From the NCBI RefSeq assembly GCF_023283925.1, contig NZ_JAKIKX010000002.1:186001-250000 (forward strand): 64,000 nucleotides of DNA, given 5' to 3'. This DNA comes from Shewanella marisflavi. GTDB lineage: Bacteria; Pseudomonadota; Gammaproteobacteria; Enterobacterales; Shewanellaceae. This document shows, piece after piece, positions 43,941 to 54,796 of the stretch. The notes under the pieces are model-generated. The model searched no databases. It saw only the letters and a list, made by a program, of their open reading frames with translations, and was not told the origin of the DNA. Positions within the stretch are counted from its first letter, which is position 1. Every line of letters begins with the position of its first letter. The position numbers and the translations under genes were made by a program.

Positions 43941-45128
43941 GTGGCTACCCTAAAACAGATTATTCTGCCCGTCGTCGTTTTGACCCTTGGCGGCGGCACT
44001 TATGCCGTACTGGCATCGATGAAAAAACCTCCGCAAGAGAAGCCCGCGGTGGACAACACCCCAGTTGTTGCTGTTGAGATAATAGACAAGCAACCCATGA
44101 CCTTTAATGTCAATTCATACGGTATCGTCAATGCCAAATACGAGACAGAGTTAGTCTCGCAAGTGACCGGGGAAATCGTCTATCTGGCAGATGCGTTTGT
44201 CAGGGGAGGATTTGTTAAGAAAGGTCAGGTACTGGCTAAAATTGATCCGAGTGACTATGAAGCCGCCCTTATCGATGCCAAAGCAACGGTTGCCAGTGCG
44301 AAAGCGACGCTAGTACAGGAAAAAGCGTTCGGCAAAGTGGCCGCGGAGGAGTGGAAACGGATCGAAAATGGTTCCCCTACCGAATTAAGTCTGCGTAAAC
44401 CGCAACTGGCCCAAGAAGTCGCCAAACTCAATTCGTCTGAAGCAGGTTTAAAGCGCGCGACACGAAATCTGGAGCGCACAGTGATCAAGGCGCCTTATGA
44501 TGCACTGATTGAGAGCCGTAAGGTCGGACTCGGCTCTTACGTCTCTGCTGGCACCCCTTTAGGTAAAGTGCTTAGCACAGAAAAAGCCGAGATCCGCCTG
44601 CCTCTTCCTGACAAGGAGATCCGTTATCTCGACAATAAAGGCTTAGGAGCACAAGTCGCCCTGCACGGCAATTTTGCCGGGAAAGAGCAGCAATGGAACG
44701 GGAAGATTGTTCGCAGTGAAGGCGTTATCGATAACCATAGCCGTATGACCTATTTGGTTGCAGAAGTGGTTGACCCTTATGGCCTAAAAGATAACAAACA
44801 GCCACTACGGTATGGCAGCTATATTACGGCGCAGATCCACGGTTCACAATCACAAGATGTGACGACCATTGCCAGACACTTAGTGGTTAATGATCAAGTG
44901 GCAGTATTAACCCCAGACAATACCCTCGCCTTTAAAACCGTCGATATTGTGCGTCAGCAAGGCACTCAGGTGGTCATTGGCGAGGGTCTGGATGACGGTA
45001 TGCGTTTGATCACCTCTGCGCTAGATTATCCCATCGAAGGGATGAAGCTTGCCCTTGCCCAAGACAAGCAAACGCAGCCTGTTGAAGATGAAAGCGCCAG
45101 TCAGATTGCCATGGACGACAAGGAGTAA
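43941..45128 (+). CDS. RND efflux periplasmic adaptor (membrane fusion protein)
   Basis: The protein is 395 residues from the GTG at 43941, where AGAGGA is 7 nt upstream; a GTG at 43935 is nearly on top of the ribosome site. An N-terminal helix (LKQIILPVVVLTLGGGTYAVLA) anchors it. The barrel-sandwich (lipoyl-like) halves ELVSQVTGEIVYL and TVIKAPYDALIESRKV flank a helical hairpin (about 100-170). It links the inner-membrane pump at 45134 to an outer-membrane channel. No channel gene follows, so it probably uses a TolC-type protein from elsewhere. Confidence 0.92.
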   Translation: MATLKQIILPVVVLTLGGGTYAVLASMKKPPQEKPAVDNTPVVAVEIIDKQPMTFNVNSYGIVNAKYETELVSQVTGEIVYLADAFVRGGFVKKGQVLAKIDPSDYEAALIDAKATVASAKATLVQEKAFGKVAAEEWKRIENGSPTELSLRKPQLAQEVAKLNSSEAGLKRATRNLERTVIKAPYDALIESRKVGLGSYVSAGTPLGKVLSTEKAEIRLPLPDKEIRYLDNKGLGAQVALHGNFAGKEQQWNGKIVRSEGVIDNHSRMTYLVAEVVDPYGLKDNKQPLRYGSYITAQIHGSQSQDVTTIARHLVVNDQVAVLTPDNTLAFKTVDIVRQQGTQVVIGEGLDDGMRLITSALDYPIEGMKLALAQDKQTQPVEDESASQIAMDDKE

Positions 45129-45133
45129 GGCAA

Positions 45134-48100
45134 ATGCCAGATACCAATAAGGGCATTATTGCCTGGTTTGCTCGTAACAGCGTCGCGGCAAACCTGCTAA
45201 TGATCATCATCATACTCGGTGGTCTGTTAACGGCAAATACCATCAGAAAACAGTTCTTCCCTCAGGTAGAGATCAATTGGGTTGAGTTCAGCGCCTTTTA
45301 TCCAGGTGCAGCCCCCCAAGAGGTTGAAGAAGGGATAACAATTAAAGTCGAAGAGGCATTGGAGCGAGTACAAGGACTTAAACGCGTCATTACCTACTCT
45401 AATCGAAATTCTGCATCAGGCTATTTTCGTATTGAAGACTCCTACGAGCCTCAAGTCGTTCTCGATGAGATTAAATCTGAAATCGATTCTATCTCCAGCT
45501 TTCCAGACGGTATGGAGCGCCCTAGAGTGGAACGCATCAAGCTCAGGCAAGAGGTGTTCTATATTAGTCTCTATGGCGATCTCCCGCCTAAGCAACTTAA
45601 GGAGTTTGGCGAGAAGATACATGATGAGCTGATGCAGCTGCCTTTGGTGAATATCACCGAATTTTACGGCGGATTAAACTATGAAGTCGCCATCGAAGTG
45701 AGCAAAGATAAGCTGCGGGAATACAACCTGACATTTAACGATGTTGCCCAGGCTGTCAGAGGCTATTCACGTAATATGTCGGCAGGACAAATTAAAGCGG
45801 AAAACGGATATATTAGCCTCAGGGTACAAAACCAGGCATATGTTGGCTATGAGTTTGAAAACCTTCCCCTTATCACCCTAGAAGATGGCACTAAGTTACT
45901 GCTCGGCGATGTCGCCAATGTCGTCGACGGTTTTGAAGAAGGGATCCAATACTCCAAGTTTAACGGTAAAAATTCGGTCACCTTTTTTGTGGGCGCATCG
46001 AATGATCAGAGCATGACCGATGTCGCCAAGGTGGTGAACAAGTACGTTGAAAATAAACAAGCCAACCTGCCTCAAGGGCTTAGCCTAGAGACCTGGGTCG
46101 ACATGACCTATTACCTGGAGGGACGTCTTAACTTGATGCTGGACAGTATGAAGAGTGGCGCTGTCTTGGTGTTTATCATGTTAGCGCTCTTCTTACGGGT
46201 TAGATTGGCCTTCTGGGTAATGATGGGCCTCCCAGTGTGCTTCTTAGGTACCCTGCTCTTCATGCCCATGGCCATGATAGACGTGACTATCAATGTCATT
46301 AGTTTATTTGCCTTCATTTTGGTGTTGGGGATAGTGGTCGACGACGCCATCGTCATGGGCGAAAGTGCCCATACTGAATGTGAAGAAAAAGGCCAAAGCT
46401 TAGACAATGTGATAAGAGGAGTGAAAAAGGTTGCCATGCCGGCGACTTTCGGCGTGCTCACCACCATAGCGGCCTTCTTGCCTATTACCTTAGACGATGG
46501 CCCCTCGTCGGCATTTGGTCAATCAATTGGGTATGTGGTGATCCTCTGCCTGCTCTTTTCACTGGTTGAATCTAAGCTGATTCTGCCTGCTCACTTGGCC
46601 AGAATGAAACAGAAAACTCAAGTACCGGCAGGCTCACGCACCCCCATCAACCTGTTAAGGCGCGGCGTGAATTATCTTCAGAGCCGGGTAGATGCTGCAC
46701 TACAGTTTGTGATTAATAGCCTGTATCACCCCTCTTTGACCTTAGCGGTCAAATATCGATACATGATTATTACCCTATTTATCAGCTTTATTCTTGTCTG
46801 TGCTGGTCTCTATCAGGGGGGGATTTTGCGGTATGTCGGTCAGCCTAAAATTCCTCACGACTTCCCTCGTATCAGTGTCGAGATGAATGTGGACGCCTCA
46901 GAAAAAGCCACTCTGGCCGCGGCGCTCGCAATCGAAAAGGCCCTCTATGGTGTCGACGAACAGCTGGAACAAGAGTTTGGCCAGCGCATGATCGCCGATA
47001 TGCAGGTCGACCTTCAGAGCCGCACCCGTGCCCAGATCATGACTAAGTTGGTTACGCCCGAGCTTCGCCCAATTGACACCTTTGCACTGGCAGAACGTTG
47101 GCGCCTGGCGATGCCGCAGATCCCAGGGGTTAAGTCCTTTACCATTCAAGATAACCTCTTTGGAGGTGGTCGCGATGATGGTGATATCAGCTTCCGCCTC
47201 GAAGGTAAGGATGATCAGCAGCTCATCGCTGCCGCAAAGGAGCTCAAGGCAAAACTCAACACCCTACAAGGGGTGGGTGACGTCAATGACAGCAGGCAGT
47301 CCAGCGCAAAAGAGGTGCAGTTTAGCTTAAAACCTTTGGCTAACAGCCTAGGGCTCACCCTGGCAGACATCGCCTCCCAAGTCAGCGCCAGTTTCTACGG
47401 CCTCGAGGCACAGCGTATATTGCGTAACGGTGAGGAGATTAAGGTGATGCTACGCTATCCAGAAGATCAGCGTAACTCTATCGCCCATGTTACCGAGGTG
47501 ATGATACTGACGCCACAGGGCGCCGAAATACCGCTATCAGAGGTCGCAGAAATCCAGGTGACTCAAGGCGTCAGTGGGATCAGACGCGAAAATGGTAATC
47601 GCACCATCAATGTTTGGGCCTCTGTAGATGCCGCTCAAGCCGAGCCTTTTAAACTAGCTGAGGATATTCGCGATAACTTTATCCCTGACCTACTGCGTAA
47701 GTACCCTAGGGTGAAGAGTGAAGTGTCGGGCAACATTCAAGAGCAGATAGAAAGTGCCAATACCCAGATGCGTAACTTTGTTATTTCGCTGCTGGTTATA
47801 TACAGCCTTTTGGCGGTGCCGCTTAAATCCTATGTGCAGCCGATGATGATCATGTCAGTGATCCCTTTTGGCATAATTGGATCAGTACTTGGCCATATGC
47901 TCTTGGGTATCGATCTAAGCGCCCTCTCCCTCTTTGGGATTATTGCCGCCGCAGGGGTGGTGGTAAACGACTCACTGGTGATGGTGGATTACATCAACCG
48001 AGCCCGTCTGGCTGGCGTATCCATGAGGCAGGCAGTGATCGAGGCTGGTTGTCGGCGATTCAGAGCCATTCTGCTCACCTCACTGACCACTTTTATCGGC

Positions 48101-48316
48101 TTAGTGCCCATCATGAGTGAAACCAGCATGCAGGCGCAGATGGTGATCCCTATGGCCGTATCACTGGCTTTCGGGGTTCTGTTCGCAACGGTTGTGACCT
48201 TGGTGCTGATCCCTTGCCTCTACGTCGCGATTGAAGACATGAAGCGCCTGCTGAGTATTTTTATGGGCCGGTTTTTCAACGACAAGCAAAGTGAAAAGCT
48301 ACCACAAACAAATTAA
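45134..48316 (+). CDS. RND-family efflux pump permease
   Basis: The 1060-residue protein has the RND two-fold layout: a helix near residue 20, a large periplasmic domain (about 40-330), helices 2-6, a second periplasmic domain (about 560-870), and helices 8-12. Proton-relay acids are visible in the fourth helix (LGIVVDDAIVMGESAH), with VVVNDSLVMVDYINR as its counterpart in the second half. It resembles the HAE1/MdtB-like group and should export hydrophobic drugs or metabolites with proton intake. It follows the adaptor gene by 5 nt. Confidence 0.94.
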   Translation: MPDTNKGIIAWFARNSVAANLLMIIIILGGLLTANTIRKQFFPQVEINWVEFSAFYPGAAPQEVEEGITIKVEEALERVQGLKRVITYSNRNSASGYFRIEDSYEPQVVLDEIKSEIDSISSFPDGMERPRVERIKLRQEVFYISLYGDLPPKQLKEFGEKIHDELMQLPLVNITEFYGGLNYEVAIEVSKDKLREYNLTFNDVAQAVRGYSRNMSAGQIKAENGYISLRVQNQAYVGYEFENLPLITLEDGTKLLLGDVANVVDGFEEGIQYSKFNGKNSVTFFVGASNDQSMTDVAKVVNKYVENKQANLPQGLSLETWVDMTYYLEGRLNLMLDSMKSGAVLVFIMLALFLRVRLAFWVMMGLPVCFLGTLLFMPMAMIDVTINVISLFAFILVLGIVVDDAIVMGESAHTECEEKGQSLDNVIRGVKKVAMPATFGVLTTIAAFLPITLDDGPSSAFGQSIGYVVILCLLFSLVESKLILPAHLARMKQKTQVPAGSRTPINLLRRGVNYLQSRVDAALQFVINSLYHPSLTLAVKYRYMIITLFISFILVCAGLYQGGILRYVGQPKIPHDFPRISVEMNVDASEKATLAAALAIEKALYGVDEQLEQEFGQRMIADMQVDLQSRTRAQIMTKLVTPELRPIDTFALAERWRLAMPQIPGVKSFTIQDNLFGGGRDDGDISFRLEGKDDQQLIAAAKELKAKLNTLQGVGDVNDSRQSSAKEVQFSLKPLANSLGLTLADIASQVSASFYGLEAQRILRNGEEIKVMLRYPEDQRNSIAHVTEVMILTPQGAEIPLSEVAEIQVTQGVSGIRRENGNRTINVWASVDAAQAEPFKLAEDIRDNFIPDLLRKYPRVKSEVSGNIQEQIESANTQMRNFVISLLVIYSLLAVPLKSYVQPMMIMSVIPFGIIGSVLGHMLLGIDLSALSLFGIIAAAGVVVNDSLVMVDYINRARLAGVSMRQAVIEAGCRRFRAILLTSLTTFIGLVPIMSETSMQAQMVIPMAVSLAFGVLFATVVTLVLIPCLYVAIEDMKRLLSIFMGRFFNDKQSEKLPQTN

Positions 48317-48340
48317 GTAGGCAGTTTGACTCCCAGATAA

Positions 48341-48366
48341 AAGCCCGCGAACCAGCGGGCTTTTTT
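48341..48366 (+). terminator. Terminator of the RND operon
   Basis: AAGCCCGC-GAACCA-GCGGGCTTTTTT forms an 8-bp GC-rich stem followed by six T residues, just past the permease stop. Confidence 0.93.
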
Positions 48367-48420
48367 ACCGCAATAGTTCACTTGGATGCAGTATCTTTCC
48401 AAAGGCGATGACGTAAACGA

Positions 48421-48450
48421 AAAAAGGCTTCCATTACTGGAAGCCTTTTT
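48421..48450. terminator. Terminator after tRNA-Ser
   Basis: AAAAAGGCTTCCA-TTAC-TGGAAGCCTTTTT is a perfect 13-bp stem with A and T tracts on both sides. It lies just downstream of the minus-strand tRNA and can act in both directions. Confidence 0.93.
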
Positions 48451-48458
48451 TCTTAATG

Positions 48459-48549
48459 TGGCGGAGAGATAGGGATTTGAACCCTAGACGGGCTATAAAC
48501 CCGTGCCGGTTTTCAAGACCGGTGCATTCGACCACTCTGCCATCTCTCC
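48459..48549 (-). tRNA. tRNA-Ser (anticodon UGA)
   Basis: The 91 nt on the minus strand begin GGAGAGATGGCAGAGTGG and end CTCTCCGCCA. The anticodon loop reads GTCTTGAAAAC with TGA. A long variable arm (CACGGGTTTATAGCCCGT) marks a class II tRNA. Confidence 0.97.
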
Positions 48550-48629
48550 GAACGCCGCGAATAATATAGTGGCCTATTTCACTTGTAAAGCGAAAATATT
48601 CAAACGCGGTTTATTTGGCTAACTAACAC

Positions 48630-49892
48630 TCATTTTGTACTGTCATTTTCCTGATGCAGCGCAATTTTAGCTGGGTCTGGCGTCGAAATCGCGCCAAAAA
48701 CAGCGCGCCAGTTGTCATAGCGTCGCACTTGATAGCCAATCAGCACTCCTACAGCGCTGAGCACAATGCCGACACCTATTGCCTTTTCGCCACTGCTTGC
48801 CCACAAGGCAACAAGTGATGAGGCGCCAAAAGCGATACTGATCTGCAAAAAGTTTTGTAACCCAGCTGCCTTAGCCGACACCTGCTTAAACACCTGAAGT
48901 GCACAGTTCACCACTATCGGATAACAAGCGCCATTGGCAGCAGCCATTACCGAGAAGATAGCTAGCAGCGGATAGATACTCTGCGCTGGCCATAAAAGTG
49001 TCACCAAAGCGATACCGCCGACACACACGGCGAACAATAGTAAAATCCAAGTAAGACTAACTTCAGACCCAACTTTGCGGATCAGGGTCTTACTTAAATA
49101 GCCACCAAGGATAAACATGATGGTCTGGGGAATGAAACTTAGACCAATTGCCTTTGCTTCATAACCATGTTGCTCCATCACGATAGGCCAAAGCGTCAGA
49201 TAGGAAAAAAATGCCGCCGAACAGGCGCCGAAGATCAGCACATTACCTAGATATTTTGGATTCGCAAGCATGGTTAAGTAACCCACCTTAGTCTCTTGCG
49301 AGCTTGAGGCATCAGTGGTCGTAGTATCATGCTTAACCCAAATAAGGGTTGCGATGATGAGTACTAAACTCAGTATACCCAGCGTCACAAAAATGCTCGG
49401 CCATTGATGCCACTCCAACATGTAGGCACCAAGGATTGGAGCCAGAGCGGGTGACAGGGCCACAAGTGGCATAATGTTACTAAACACCTGCTGTGCTTCG
49501 CTGGCGCGATATCTGTCAATCACTATCGCCTGCCAGATCACTGAGGCGCTACAAGCACCCAGAGCTTGAAAAAATCTGGCCCCATTGAAGATGACAATGT
49601 TATCGCTATAAGCAATGGCTAAACTGGCGCCACCAAATAGGCTGAGTCCTATCACCAGACTCATGCGCTTACCAATAGCCTGAACTAACGGGCCATATAA
49701 CAATTGGCCAATGGCTAATCCAGCCAGGAAGAATGTTAGCGAACTTGCCACCTGAGTCGCACTTGCATCAAAACTTGTTTCAATAGCTTTGAAAGCTGGA
49801 AGATACATATCTGTGGCAATAAAACCTAGCATGCTTAATAATGCAAGGTAGATAAAGAATAGAAAATTTGCGCTTTTACTGTTAAAAGTCAT
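48630..49892 (-). CDS. punC: MFS exporter of the Bcr/CflA family, probable purine nucleoside exporter
   Basis: The protein is 420 residues from the ATG at 49892 (MTFNSKSANFLFFIYLALL), which removes seven odd residues from the longest frame. It has twelve membrane helices and the Bcr/CflA entry motif LGFIATDMYLPAF, with motif A-like LYGPLVQAIGKRMSL in loop 2-3. The divergent LysR gene is clearly PunR-like, which matches the E. coli punC-punR pair for export of purine nucleosides. The pairing, more than the sequence alone, supports this name. Confidence 0.85.
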   Translation of the reverse strand: MTFNSKSANFLFFIYLALLSMLGFIATDMYLPAFKAIETSFDASATQVASSLTFFLAGLAIGQLLYGPLVQAIGKRMSLVIGLSLFGGASLAIAYSDNIVIFNGARFFQALGACSASVIWQAIVIDRYRASEAQQVFSNIMPLVALSPALAPILGAYMLEWHQWPSIFVTLGILSLVLIIATLIWVKHDTTTTDASSSQETKVGYLTMLANPKYLGNVLIFGACSAAFFSYLTLWPIVMEQHGYEAKAIGLSFIPQTIMFILGGYLSKTLIRKVGSEVSLTWILLLFAVCVGGIALVTLLWPAQSIYPLLAIFSVMAAANGACYPIVVNCALQVFKQVSAKAAGLQNFLQISIAFGASSLVALWASSGEKAIGVGIVLSAVGVLIGYQVRRYDNWRAVFGAISTPDPAKIALHQENDSTK

Positions 49893-50012
49893 AGTCACAC
49901 ACGTAATAACCAAGAAAGTCGGTGAGTCTAGTGACTTGCCATTTGCTTGTGAAACGTTTATTTTTGCTTACAGCCTTCAAATAATCTCACAGCAAAAAAG
50001 GGACCCGTTATC

Positions 50013-50915
50013 ATGCTTTCTGAACAGTCGATGCAATTGATAGATATGGTGGCCCGTGTCGGTAGTTTTACCGCCGCAGCCAATAAGCTTCACAAGGTCC
50101 CTTCCGCCGTGAGCTACGCCGTTAAACAAGTCGAGGAAGAGCTAGGGGTCATATTATTCGAACGTCATCATAGGAGCGTTAGCTTAACCCCTGCTGGAGA
50201 GCACTTTGTTAAGCAGGTGCGTTCAGTACTGGCTAACTTAGCTTCATTAAAAGATGACACCAAGCGTGTGGCAAATGGTTGGCAACCCACACTTTCTATC
50301 GCGCTAGATAATATCGTGCGCGCCGATAAAATTAGCAACTTAATCGCCGACTTTTACCGCCATTTTGATAATGTCGAACTTATTATTCGCATTGAGGTCT
50401 TTAACGGCGTCTGGGAAGCTATCGCAACCGGGCGCAGTGATATCGCTATTGGCGCCACCACGGCGATCCCGGTCGGTGGTGACTACCACTTTAAAGATAT
50501 GGGCGACATCGAATGGACCTTTCTCGTCAGTAAACATCATCCTTTAGCGGCAATAGACAGGCCCCTGCTCGACGACGAACTACGCATCTACCCGTCTATT
50601 TGCCTTGAAGATACATCTCGTGAGATCCCAAAGCGTCTGACTTGGCTGCTGGACAATCAGCGCCGACTCGTCGTCCCTGACTGGATCCGAGCGATAAACT
50701 GCTTTCGCGAAGGGTTAGGCATTGGTTACATGCCAACGCATTTTGCCACCCCTTTTGTTCAAGCGGGGGCGCTGATAGAAAAGCAGCTCGACAGACCTAA
50801 AGCCCCTAGCCCATGTTGCCTTGCCTGGAACGATGCCAATCAGTCGCCTGCTATGGCTTGGGTACTCGACTACTTAGGCGATAGTGAAAAACTGCAAAGA
50901 GATTGGTTTAATTAA
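50013..50915 (+). CDS. punR: LysR-family regulator PunR
   Basis: The 300-residue protein has an N-terminal winged HTH (about 1-60; GSFTAAANKLHKVPSAVSYAV) and a type II periplasmic-binding-like effector domain. It aligns in my memory with E. coli YdhB/PunR through distinctive stretches such as FYRHFDNVELIIRIEVFNGVW, IGATTAIPVGG and RLTWLLDNQRRLVVPDW. PunR activates the divergent exporter gene in response to purines. The 120-bp region between the two genes should hold its operator; I could not pick a clear palindrome. Confidence 0.92.
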   Translation: MLSEQSMQLIDMVARVGSFTAAANKLHKVPSAVSYAVKQVEEELGVILFERHHRSVSLTPAGEHFVKQVRSVLANLASLKDDTKRVANGWQPTLSIALDNIVRADKISNLIADFYRHFDNVELIIRIEVFNGVWEAIATGRSDIAIGATTAIPVGGDYHFKDMGDIEWTFLVSKHHPLAAIDRPLLDDELRIYPSICLEDTSREIPKRLTWLLDNQRRLVVPDWIRAINCFREGLGIGYMPTHFATPFVQAGALIEKQLDRPKAPSPCCLAWNDANQSPAMAWVLDYLGDSEKLQRDWFN

Positions 50916-51070
50916 GACTATCGAAAGTGCAAAGCTTTCACCTTACCCTTGGGTCAGGTATGATAAATTTAGATTTTTAAAAAGGTTAAATCAGGTTAAT
51001 GAAAAGGAACTCCTGCGCCTTATTTGACTCAAATAAACCATCAAGTTAGTGACTGTCACTGGAGATAAAG

Positions 51071-51730
51071 ATGACACAAGAAACACTATATGCCAGCCAT
51101 GCTTCGACACAAGAAGTGAATAAGCTGCTTAAAAATACCTATTTATTGCTCTCGATGACGCTTGCCTTCTCAGCGGTCTGTGCGGGACTGGCAATGGCGT
51201 TACAAATTAGTCCTCTCATGTCGATCGGGCTTTCAGTTGGTGGACTCGTTCTACTGTTCGTCACTTTGAGAAAGGCTGATACGGCTGCAGGCCTGTTCTG
51301 GGTATTTGCCTTTACAGGTATGGAAGGTGCGTCCCTTGGCTATATGCTCAATCACTATGCGGGAATGGCAAATGGTCCTCAGCTGATCATGCAGGCTTTA
51401 GGATTAACGGCCGTGGTATTTGTCACCCTTAGTGGCTACGCCATCACCACTAAGAAAGACTTTTCTTTTATGCGTGGCTTCCTATTGGCAGGCTTGGTGA
51501 TCGCCATTGTTGCCGGTATCGCAAACATCTTTATCGGTAGTGGCGTGGTGTTTATGGCCCTTAACGCAGGTATCGCGCTGTTAATGACAGGCTTTATCCT
51601 TTTCGATACCAGCCGTATCGTTAATGGCGGCGAGACCAATTACATTCGTGCCACCGTCTCGCTATATCTGGACTTCCTAAACCTATTTATCGCTATTTTG
51701 CACTTATTAGGTGTAGGCAACGACGATTAA
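51071..51730 (+). CDS. yccA: Bax inhibitor-1 family membrane protein YccA
   Basis: The 219-residue protein has seven membrane helices and the BI-1 signature near the C-terminus (ILFDTSRIVNGGETNYIRATVSLYLDFLNLFIAILHLLG), including the paired acids of the family's pH/calcium sensor site. In E. coli YccA binds FtsH and protects SecY from it. A terminator lies 22 nt past the stop. The tus genes follow in the same direction. Confidence 0.94.
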   Translation: MTQETLYASHASTQEVNKLLKNTYLLLSMTLAFSAVCAGLAMALQISPLMSIGLSVGGLVLLFVTLRKADTAAGLFWVFAFTGMEGASLGYMLNHYAGMANGPQLIMQALGLTAVVFVTLSGYAITTKKDFSFMRGFLLAGLVIAIVAGIANIFIGSGVVFMALNAGIALLMTGFILFDTSRIVNGGETNYIRATVSLYLDFLNLFIAILHLLGVGNDD

Positions 51731-51752
51731 TCTAGTCTAGTCATACTTAAAG

Positions 51753-51779
51753 AGCCCGCCTTTATCGGTGGGCTTTTTT
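51753..51779 (+). terminator. Terminator after yccA
   Basis: AGCCCGCC-TTTATC-GGTGGGCT (one G-U pair) is followed by TTTTTTA. Confidence 0.9.
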
Positions 51780-51906
51780 ATGTGCGGCATAAATTTTATT
51801 CGACTAGGCCGCAGACGGTTATTCAGGCATTTGGGATCGTTACAAAAAGAAGATAGAATAGCGCCCAAGTTCAGCGCGTTTGCGCGACAGATGTAAGTGA
51901 AGGTTA

Positions 51907-52296
51907 ATGAGCAAACTCGTTATTCAAGTTAATCAGCCAGGATATGGCCAAGGCAGCAGCTACCAAGCATTAATGTTTGCCAACGCGGCCCTAAAAGCAG
52001 GCCATGAGATCCTCAAGGTCTTCTTTTATCAAGATGGCGTACTGTCGACTAACCATCTACAGAGTCCAGCCTCTGATGAATTCAACCTGTATCAAGCTTG
52101 GCGTGAATTGGCGCAAACCCATAATGTCCCGCTGGTCAACTGCGTGTCTGCCGCCTTACGACGCGGTGTGTTATCGGCTAGCGAATCAGCCGAAAATCAG
52201 CTTCAGCACTGGAACCTAGAGCCCCCCTATCAAATGGGCGGTTTGGGTGAACTCGTGGCGGGTATTGAACAAGCCGATCGCGTGATCTGCTTCTAG
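51907..52296 (+). CDS. tusD: Sulfurtransferase complex subunit TusD
   Basis: The 129-residue protein has the DsrE fold and the conserved cysteine in LVNCVSAALRRGV that accepts sulfur from TusA. TusBCD is a hexamer that relays sulfur toward TusE and MnmA for 2-thiouridine at wobble position 34 of tRNAs. It is first in a tight tusDCBE operon. Confidence 0.95.
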   Translation: MSKLVIQVNQPGYGQGSSYQALMFANAALKAGHEILKVFFYQDGVLSTNHLQSPASDEFNLYQAWRELAQTHNVPLVNCVSAALRRGVLSASESAENQLQHWNLEPPYQMGGLGELVAGIEQADRVICF

Positions 52297-52304
52297 GAAA
52301 CACA

Positions 52305-52661
52305 ATGAAAAAGATCACGCTTATTTTTAGACATGCGCCCCATGGCAGTGCCAAGGCTCGAGAAGGATTAGACTTTGCCCTGCTCAGCGCCAGTTTCGAG
52401 CAAGAGGTCAGCATTATCTTTGCTGATGAAGGCGTGCTCAATTTGCTCCCCGGCCAAACGCCGGAAGTGATTGGCGCTAAAGATTTTGTTGCCGCCTTTA
52501 AGGCACTCCCTCTGTACGATATAGAGCAGGTATATGCCTGTCAGCAAAGTTTACAGGATTACTCGCTAACAGAAGAAGATGCTGCGTTCCCGGTCGAAAC
52601 AAAGACGCCTGAGAAGATCGCTACGCTATTAGCCCAAGCTGACGAGGTCTTTGTTTACTGA
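52305..52661 (+). CDS. tusC: Sulfurtransferase complex subunit TusC
   Basis: The 118-residue DsrF-like protein starts MKKITLIFRHAPHGSAKAREGLDFAL, with the family segment IIFADEGVLNLLPGQ. It is a structural subunit of the TusBCD complex. The start follows tusD by 8 nt, and its stop overlaps the tusB start by one base. Confidence 0.93.
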   Translation: MKKITLIFRHAPHGSAKAREGLDFALLSASFEQEVSIIFADEGVLNLLPGQTPEVIGAKDFVAAFKALPLYDIEQVYACQQSLQDYSLTEEDAAFPVETKTPEKIATLLAQADEVFVY

Positions 52662-52942
52662 TGATATTGCATATCGTACAACACTCCGCCGCCCAGGAAA
52701 ACGCTCTTGCGACCTGTCTACGCTATCTGCAAACCCAGGATACAGTGATGCTTATTGGTGATGGGGTAAATAGTCTTTTACTGGCTAAATGGCGCAACGA
52801 GTTGGCTAAGCTTAATCTATGTCTACTTGAGCAAGATGTCATTGCAAGAGGGTTGCAACAGCGCCTGAGTGACTACCGCCAACTCAGCCAAGCTGAATTT
52901 GTCGAACTTACACTAACTCATGCTAAGGTGATCACTTGGTAA
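52661..52942 (+). CDS. tusB: Sulfurtransferase complex subunit TusB
   Basis: The 93-residue DsrH-like protein starts [20 protein letters not shown], with [10 protein letters not shown] in the second strand. It forms the TusBCD ring with TusC and TusD. It overlaps tusC at TGATG and tusE at its end. Confidence 0.93.
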   Translation: MILHIVQHSAAQENALATCLRYLQTQDTVMLIGDGVNSLLLAKWRNELAKLNLCLLEQDVIARGLQQRLSDYRQLSQAEFVELTLTHAKVITW

Positions 52943-53274
52943 ATTATATTCAATATGGCGATGCTCAAATCGCCACAGATCCCCAGGGCTACCTTAAAAA
53001 TGTCACGGATTGGGATGAGTCACTAGCGGAGCTCATTGCCGCTGAAGAGGGGATCACATTAACCCCCGCCCATTGGGAAGTCGTACATTTCGTGAGAGAT
53101 TTCTATATGGAGTTTAAGACGAGCCCCGCGATACGTGTCCTGGTTAAAGCAATAGGTCAGCGTATGGGCCCAGAAAAAGGTAACTCTAAATACCTCTATA
53201 CCCTCTTTCCGGTTGGCCCCGCAAAACAGGCCACTAAGATCGCCGGGCTGCCTAAGCCCGCTAAGTGTATCTAA
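52936..53274 (+). CDS. tusE: Sulfur-relay protein TusE (DsrC family)
   Basis: The 112-residue protein starts at TTG (AAGGTG upstream) and overlaps the tusB stop by 7 nt. It has the DsrC-type body ([34 protein letters not shown]) and ends GLPKPAKCI. The single penultimate Cys is the sulfur carrier; the second cysteine of sulfite-reducing DsrC is missing, so this is TusE. It passes sulfur to MnmA. Confidence 0.95.
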   Translation: MVNYIQYGDAQIATDPQGYLKNVTDWDESLAELIAAEEGITLTPAHWEVVHFVRDFYMEFKTSPAIRVLVKAIGQRMGPEKGNSKYLYTLFPVGPAKQATKIAGLPKPAKCI

Positions 53275-53310
53275 CCCTTATAGTTAGCATAAGGTACATC
53301 AGCACATAAT

Positions 53311-53340
53311 AAAAAACCTTCGCCTTGGCGAAGGTTTTTT
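53311..53340. terminator. Bidirectional terminator after tusE
   Basis: AAAAAACCTTCGCC-TT-GGCGAAGGTTTTTT is a perfect inverted repeat with A and T tracts. It can end tusDCBE on the plus strand and the serS transcript on the minus strand. Confidence 0.95.
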
Positions 53341-53346
53341 TTGTCG

Positions 53347-53466
53347 TTAGAGATTTTGCATCACTAACAAAATCGCTTTCCCAAATGTTGTAAACATTAC
53401 TGCGAAAAAGATACAGATAATGACGACATAGGTCAGCCACTGAAAATAGCGCCCACCGTTATCCAT
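53347..53466 (-). CDS. 39-residue single-helix membrane peptide downstream of serS
   Basis: A short frame encodes MDNGGRYFQW, a hydrophobic helix (LTYVVIICIFFAVMFTTFG) and KAILLVMQNL. It starts 24 nt after the serS stop on the same strand and ends 7 nt before the shared terminator, so it fills the end of the serS transcript exactly. The sequence is amphipathic and membrane-like, not random. The ribosome site is weak. It may belong to the DUF3149-type small proteins, which have no known function, but this is a guess. Confidence 0.7.
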   Translation of the reverse strand: MDNGGRYFQWLTYVVIICIFFAVMFTTFGKAILLVMQNL

Positions 53467-53490
53467 GTTTCACACTATCTCGCTATATGC

Positions 53491-54789
<1,299 letters not shown>

Positions 54790-54796
54790 TTAATAG

